Source: Bacteroidota bacterium (GTDB taxonomy: Bacteria; Bacteroidota; Bacteroidia; Chitinophagales; Saprospiraceae). Taken from it: DNA of 64,000 nt. The notes under the pieces are model-generated. The model was given only the letters and a program-made list of their open reading frames with translations, searched no databases and was not told the DNA's origin. Of the stretch, positions 60,434-64,000 are shown in pieces. The position numbers and the translations under genes are program-made. Within the stretch, counting starts at the first letter, position 1. Each line of letters begins with the position of its first letter. The DNA lies in NCBI GenBank assembly GCA_020160935.1, contig JAIUPL010000003.1, forward strand, positions 124,001 to 188,000, written 5' to 3'.

Positions 60434-63400
60434 TCAGGGGCATGGTATCCGTATTACAACGCGGGTTCCTGTTGCATTCCCAGCAGTATCATACAGGTCT
60501 TCAAAAACGATCATGGCGTCCTGTTGCAACAGCCGCAATCTTTCGTTGATCAGGCCGACTCCTTTCGACTGTTTTTGTTCGTTTTTATAGAGGTGTGTTT
60601 TTGTTGCAGAAGCCCGACCGATCCCGTTATCGATGATGTCAATTTCCAATGTGTTTTCGCTTGTAAATGTGATATGAATCAGCAGTTGTTTGTAGCCCGA
60701 CTTCGGCATTAATCCGTGCCATATGGCGTTTTCTGCAAATGGCTGAATAATAAATGCAGGCACATTGATGGATTTTTCCGCCACCTCATTTGATATATTG
60801 ATTTGATAGTCAATCTGTTGTTGGAGTCGTGTGTTTTCAAGATCAAGATACATGCGCAACATGGCAATTTCTTCCTCCAGCGGAACAAAAGGTTTGTCGG
60901 CTTTTTCCAGAATTTGGCGCAACAGACGGGCAAACCTGGTCAGGTAGTCATTGGCATCCATAAAACGTTCCTGAAGCACCTGCTCCTGAATGCCGGCCAG
61001 GCAATTAAAAATAAAATGTGGATTGATTTGTGCGCGCAGGGCTTGTATGCGTAGTTCTGCCATTTGAGCCTGAATAGCGGTTTTTTCAGCCTCTTTTTCT
61101 CTGATTTTCCGAATTTTCAAATAAACAAACATGATGATACCGCCTGCAAGTATGCTGAATACAAGCAGGTAGAACCATGTTTTTTGCCAAAATGGAGCAC
61201 AAATTTCAAATGAAAACATGGCAGGTTGCGCGGCCCATGTACCGTCATTGTTGGCCGCTTCCACCATGAACGTGTAATTGCCAGGAAGCAATTTGGGATA
61301 AACGGCTTCCAGATTGCCCTGCAGCGGTACCCGCCAATCCTCATCAAAACCCTTCAACATATAGCGGAACCGGTTATTGTCCGGATTAGTCAGACTCAGT
61401 CCATCGAATTCAAATTTCAGGTGATTCAAAGCATAGGGGAGTGCCAACGCTTCAGGTAGTCCGCTTGCCGCATCTATCCCCTGGCAATAGGGACGATAAT
61501 CCACTGTTCCATCAAAAATTTGCACCCTGGTAATATGCACCTGGGGTGTCGTAGTGTTTTTCTGGAATCGATCGGGCTGTAAATAACAAACGCCTACGGG
61601 GCTGCTTATCCAGAGTGTACCGTTGGGAGATTCGAATATTTTCATACGCCTGCAACCTTCATCCATCAACCCGTCGCGGTGATTGAAGTAACGAATATGA
61701 GGCTGCCGTTTATCAGAAAACTCGAGCATTCCCAGTCCGTAGCCATATCCAATCCAGACACGACCCTGCGAATCGGCCAGGACTGCCAGCAGGTTGTTGT
61801 TGTGTAGTCCGTTGGATTCATTAAAACGTTGTAGGACTTGCCAGGTATGGTCCTGCCATTGGCAGCATATCAGCCCTGCGCCGAGGGTGGCCACCCAGAG
61901 ATTATTCTGTGCATCTATGTCCATACCCGTGATGGAAAAATGTGGTGGAAGGATGTTGGTTTCGCCCAGTCCATGCCCCTTAAGTTGAAACAAACCCCTG
62001 TTGCCGCCAAACCACATGCCGCCATCCGGGTCTTCAATGCCGCATTGAAGTGTTACCAATCCTTCCTGGCTTTGAATAAATCTAAACGCCTGTATTTCAG
62101 GTGTTTTGTTTGCGCCATTTACCCGAATCCGGGAAACTCCGGCATCGCCGACAGCCCAGAAGTTGCCCCTGGAATCTGGTATCAGCGCAAAAAGGCCTTC
62201 ATCGTGCAGGCCATCTTTTTTCCCGAAAATCTTTCGTTTGCCACGGGTTTCCATGATGAGGCCCTCATACTCGCTGGCCATCCAGTTATTGCCGTATTGA
62301 TCGGAATGAAAATCGTTGATATTGGCATTGGCGCACACCTGCCTGACGGCTGGCTTGTATGCGTGCAAGCGTTTGTCCGATAACATATAAACCCGCCCAT
62401 GATTGGCGCCCAGGAGCAGGTCACCACCTTGTTCAGTTCCAATTCCATATATTTCCTGTAATTCAGGCTGTATCAATGGTGTGAAATGACGTGGACTGAT
62501 TTTTACAAGTCCATCCCAGGTGCCTATCCACAAATTTTGCTCCCGGTCAATCAGTACATCACTGATACCAACGCGGATAGGGTGCGGCCAGATGCGTACA
62601 AGTTTGCCTGCTTCGATCCGGTAGAAATCGGCTGCAGAAAAAAAGAATACTTGTTTGTTATGCCTGAAAAGGTCGGTCACATAAAACGTACTATCTGGAA
62701 ATACCATCACCTGACCATTGAAACAGGCCATTAATCTGCCAGAGTTGCCGCCGAAATACACAGAATCCGTCCCCGTTTCCTGGATACATGTGACTTCATT
62801 GGTTGTGCCGGAATGCCACAATTGCCGGCATTTACCCTGCTCACAATTGTACAAACTGTTGGAAGTACCTATCCATAATTGATCGTGTCTGCTTTGAGCA
62901 AGCGAGAATGCACGTGGATCATCAGCCTGCATTGGCAACCAACCGGGGCAGACGCGTGGATGAATATCCATATTCCCCGAGTGTGCCAACACCAGATCGA
63001 TTTCTGCTTTTGATAAGTAAAAAGGGCCCAATGCACTGGCATACCAAAGTCTTCGCCCTTCTTCATCCCATAAAAACTGGCGTACCTGGCGGAATCCTTG
63101 GGCAAAACTGAACTGCAAAGCCCGTATTACACCGTTTTTTTCTACAAAAATCCCGGTTTCCGTTCCAATCCAGAGCGTTCCGTCCGGTGTTTCCAATAAG
63201 GCCCGAATGTGCCCCAGTGGCCTTCCATCTGCTTCCGGAAAATGTTCGAACCGGTATCCATTGTAACGACATAAACCTGCCTCGGTTCCGATCCACAGGT
63301 ATCCTTTCCGATCCTGACAAAGTGCCTGAATAGAATTGTGTGGCAGTCCTTCCCGCGCGCCGAATACCGTCAATTGGTATGGCTCCAGAGGCTGCGCCAA

Positions 63401-63469
63401 CACATTTGTTTGGCCCATTAAGCAGGCCAGTATCCAGACCAATGCGTGAGGGAGGGAGATTCGATTCAT
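60434..63469 (-). CDS. Propeller-sensor LytS-type histidine kinase
   Basis: This 1011-residue sensor has a signal peptide (1-25), a two-component-regulator propeller (LPHNSIQALCQDRKGYLWIGT onward, about 30-650, with repeated WIGT/LWIGTW blades), a Y_Y_Y domain (about 660-750), one membrane helix (about 760-785) and a LytS-type kinase (RAQINPHFIFNCL, His near residue 818, then the HATPase). The type is common in Bacteroidota for sensing polysaccharides or surface signals; the ligand here is unknown. It pairs with the LytTR regulator. The frame extends to 63556; the ATG at 63469 starts the signal peptide. Confidence 0.93.
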   Translation of the reverse strand: MNRISLPHALVWILACLMGQTNVLAQPLEPYQLTVFGAREGLPHNSIQALCQDRKGYLWIGTEAGLCRYNGYRFEHFPEADGRPLGHIRALLETPDGTLWIGTETGIFVEKNGVIRALQFSFAQGFRQVRQFLWDEEGRRLWYASALGPFYLSKAEIDLVLAHSGNMDIHPRVCPGWLPMQADDPRAFSLAQSRHDQLWIGTSNSLYNCEQGKCRQLWHSGTTNEVTCIQETGTDSVYFGGNSGRLMACFNGQVMVFPDSTFYVTDLFRHNKQVFFFSAADFYRIEAGKLVRIWPHPIRVGISDVLIDREQNLWIGTWDGLVKISPRHFTPLIQPELQEIYGIGTEQGGDLLLGANHGRVYMLSDKRLHAYKPAVRQVCANANINDFHSDQYGNNWMASEYEGLIMETRGKRKIFGKKDGLHDEGLFALIPDSRGNFWAVGDAGVSRIRVNGANKTPEIQAFRFIQSQEGLVTLQCGIEDPDGGMWFGGNRGLFQLKGHGLGETNILPPHFSITGMDIDAQNNLWVATLGAGLICCQWQDHTWQVLQRFNESNGLHNNNLLAVLADSQGRVWIGYGYGLGMLEFSDKRQPHIRYFNHRDGLMDEGCRRMKIFESPNGTLWISSPVGVCYLQPDRFQKNTTTPQVHITRVQIFDGTVDYRPYCQGIDAASGLPEALALPYALNHLKFEFDGLSLTNPDNNRFRYMLKGFDEDWRVPLQGNLEAVYPKLLPGNYTFMVEAANNDGTWAAQPAMFSFEICAPFWQKTWFYLLVFSILAGGIIMFVYLKIRKIREKEAEKTAIQAQMAELRIQALRAQINPHFIFNCLAGIQEQVLQERFMDANDYLTRFARLLRQILEKADKPFVPLEEEIAMLRMYLDLENTRLQQQIDYQINISNEVAEKSINVPAFIIQPFAENAIWHGLMPKSGYKQLLIHITFTSENTLEIDIIDNGIGRASATKTHLYKNEQKQSKGVGLINERLRLLQQDAMIVFEDLYDTAGNATGTRVVIRIPCP

Positions 63470-63474
63470 ACCGA

Positions 63475-63482
63475 CAAAGGTG
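63475..63482 (-). promoter_or_regulatory. Near-consensus -7 element CACCTTTG at the sensor kinase start
   Basis: One base off TAnnTTTG and only five bases before the ATG at 63469. If used, the transcript would be leaderless or nearly so. No -33 TTG is apparent. Confidence 0.25.
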
Positions 63483-63596
63483 GCAAGAAAATCGGGCACA
63501 TCGCGACCGTTCAAACAATGAAAACGACCGCTTGTACATCGGATTTGTGAACGCATACGAGACGTTTGATTTTTGAAACACTAAAGTCAATTCGCT

Positions 63597-64000
63597 ATGC
63601 TCAAATTCATTGTCAGGCTGTTGTTAGCAGGAGTGGCTGCATTTATTTTTTTCACATTTGGAACCTCCCTGTTCAATACGGTTCGGTACCGCTTATCAGG
63701 TACGGTGGTAGAAGGTCGTGTCACAGGATTTTTGGCAGGCAGGAATACGCCCTCTGTTCAAACCGAATCGACGGGCGTTCGCAAGGGCAAACGAAGGGCA
63801 CGCCGCCCCGTTTACCGCTATCCTGTTTCGGAAGCGAGCGCCGACTCCCTTACTGGCAGAAGCAATCTTGCCACTCTGTTTTCTTTTACCCAGTTTGATT
63901 TGAATGAACGGGTGACCATTGTGTTTTCGCCGGCCAAACCGGAGGATAGTTACATTTTCAGCGGACAGTTATTGTTTACCAACCTCCTGGTTCTCTTGTT
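63597..64000 (+). CDS. Membrane protein, DUF3592-like, truncated by the window edge
   Basis: The ATG at 63597 opens a frame that runs off the window. It encodes one N-terminal helix (LLLAGVAAFIFFTFG), a beta-like segment VVEGRVTGFLAGRNT, a basic stretch with ARRPVYRYPV and FTQFDLNERVTIVFSP, and the beginning of a second helix (LLFTNLLVLL). This arrangement resembles DUF3592 membrane proteins, but only about 134 residues are seen. It is divergent from the sensor kinase gene. Confidence 0.6.
   Translation, partial: MLKFIVRLLLAGVAAFIFFTFGTSLFNTVRYRLSGTVVEGRVTGFLAGRNTPSVQTESTGVRKGKRRARRPVYRYPVSEASADSLTGRSNLATLFSFTQFDLNERVTIVFSPAKPEDSYIFSGQLLFTNLLVLL

Overview
The window reads as chromosome of a Bacteroidota bacterium, most likely from the Saprospiria/Chitinophagia side of the phylum (inference). 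The evidence is three secreted proteins with type IX secretion (T9SS) C-terminal sorting domains, a TonB-receptor-like barrel with a CarboxypepD_reg-type N-domain, a DUF5723-type outer-membrane protein, HemJ, a LytS/LytTR pair whose sensor has a two-component-regulator propeller, and several Bacteroidota-type promoters (-7 element TAnnTTTG). I found no tRNA, rRNA, CRISPR array, transposase, integrase or phage gene.

Layout. 1-6.7 kb: T9SS cargo (PKD protein tail, endonuclease I, zinc metalloprotease with three FnIII domains) around tex. 6.9-16.2 kb: class IV aminotransferase, MFS transporter, biotin carboxylase, PIF1-like helicase, hemJ, galT, Tat-exported Gfo/Idh/MocA oxidoreductase and an unknown secreted protein. 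16.3-27.5 kb: outer-membrane barrel, hemH, ABC exporter, maf, and a phosphate module (PiT transporter plus OprO/P porin). 27.7-32.9 kb: fba, then a maltodextrin-type MFS transporter, GlsB and a GH13 lipoprotein. 32.9-37.1 kb: a TIR-TPR-SDR fusion directly behind a TlpA-type lipoprotein, a 28-residue membrane peptide and a PspC-like protein. 37.1-41.4 kb: pyrF, anmK, dnaG.

41.4-51.5 kb is a co-directional minus-strand cluster for complete reductive pyrimidine catabolism. In transcription order it is MMSA-type dehydrogenase, beta-alanine-type aminotransferase, NCS1 permease, dihydropyrimidinase, beta-ureidopropionase, PreT, PreA and a yeast-type cytosine deaminase. Together these would import cytosine or uracil and convert it to acetyl-CoA, ammonia and CO2. 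51.7-59.6 kb: DUF4139 protein, an ECF sigma/cupin anti-sigma pair facing two SnoaL-type secreted proteins and a dihaem cytochrome c, a YdjM-like membrane hydrolase and a cardiolipin-synthase-like PLD protein. 59.6-64 kb: LytTR regulator, propeller sensor kinase, and a truncated membrane protein at the edge.

The most unusual property is not a gene. Many intergenic gaps carry long, nearly perfect inverted repeats, or tandem arrays of 7-bp words, and several gaps carry palindromes made from such words. The arms run from 20 to about 87 nt. Different loci use different words, but the two arms of one locus match each other. Two loci of one family (19.2 and 28.9 kb) differ at three sites and each difference is mirrored in the opposite arm. 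One palindrome (1.9-2.07 kb) carries an outward-facing TACCTTTG promoter element near each end, between divergent genes. Some arrays touch or enter coding sequence, for example the PreT C-terminus and the PreA stop codon. Heptanucleotide arrays resemble the STRR repeats of filamentous cyanobacteria; the palindromic arrangement and arm concordance deserve investigation.
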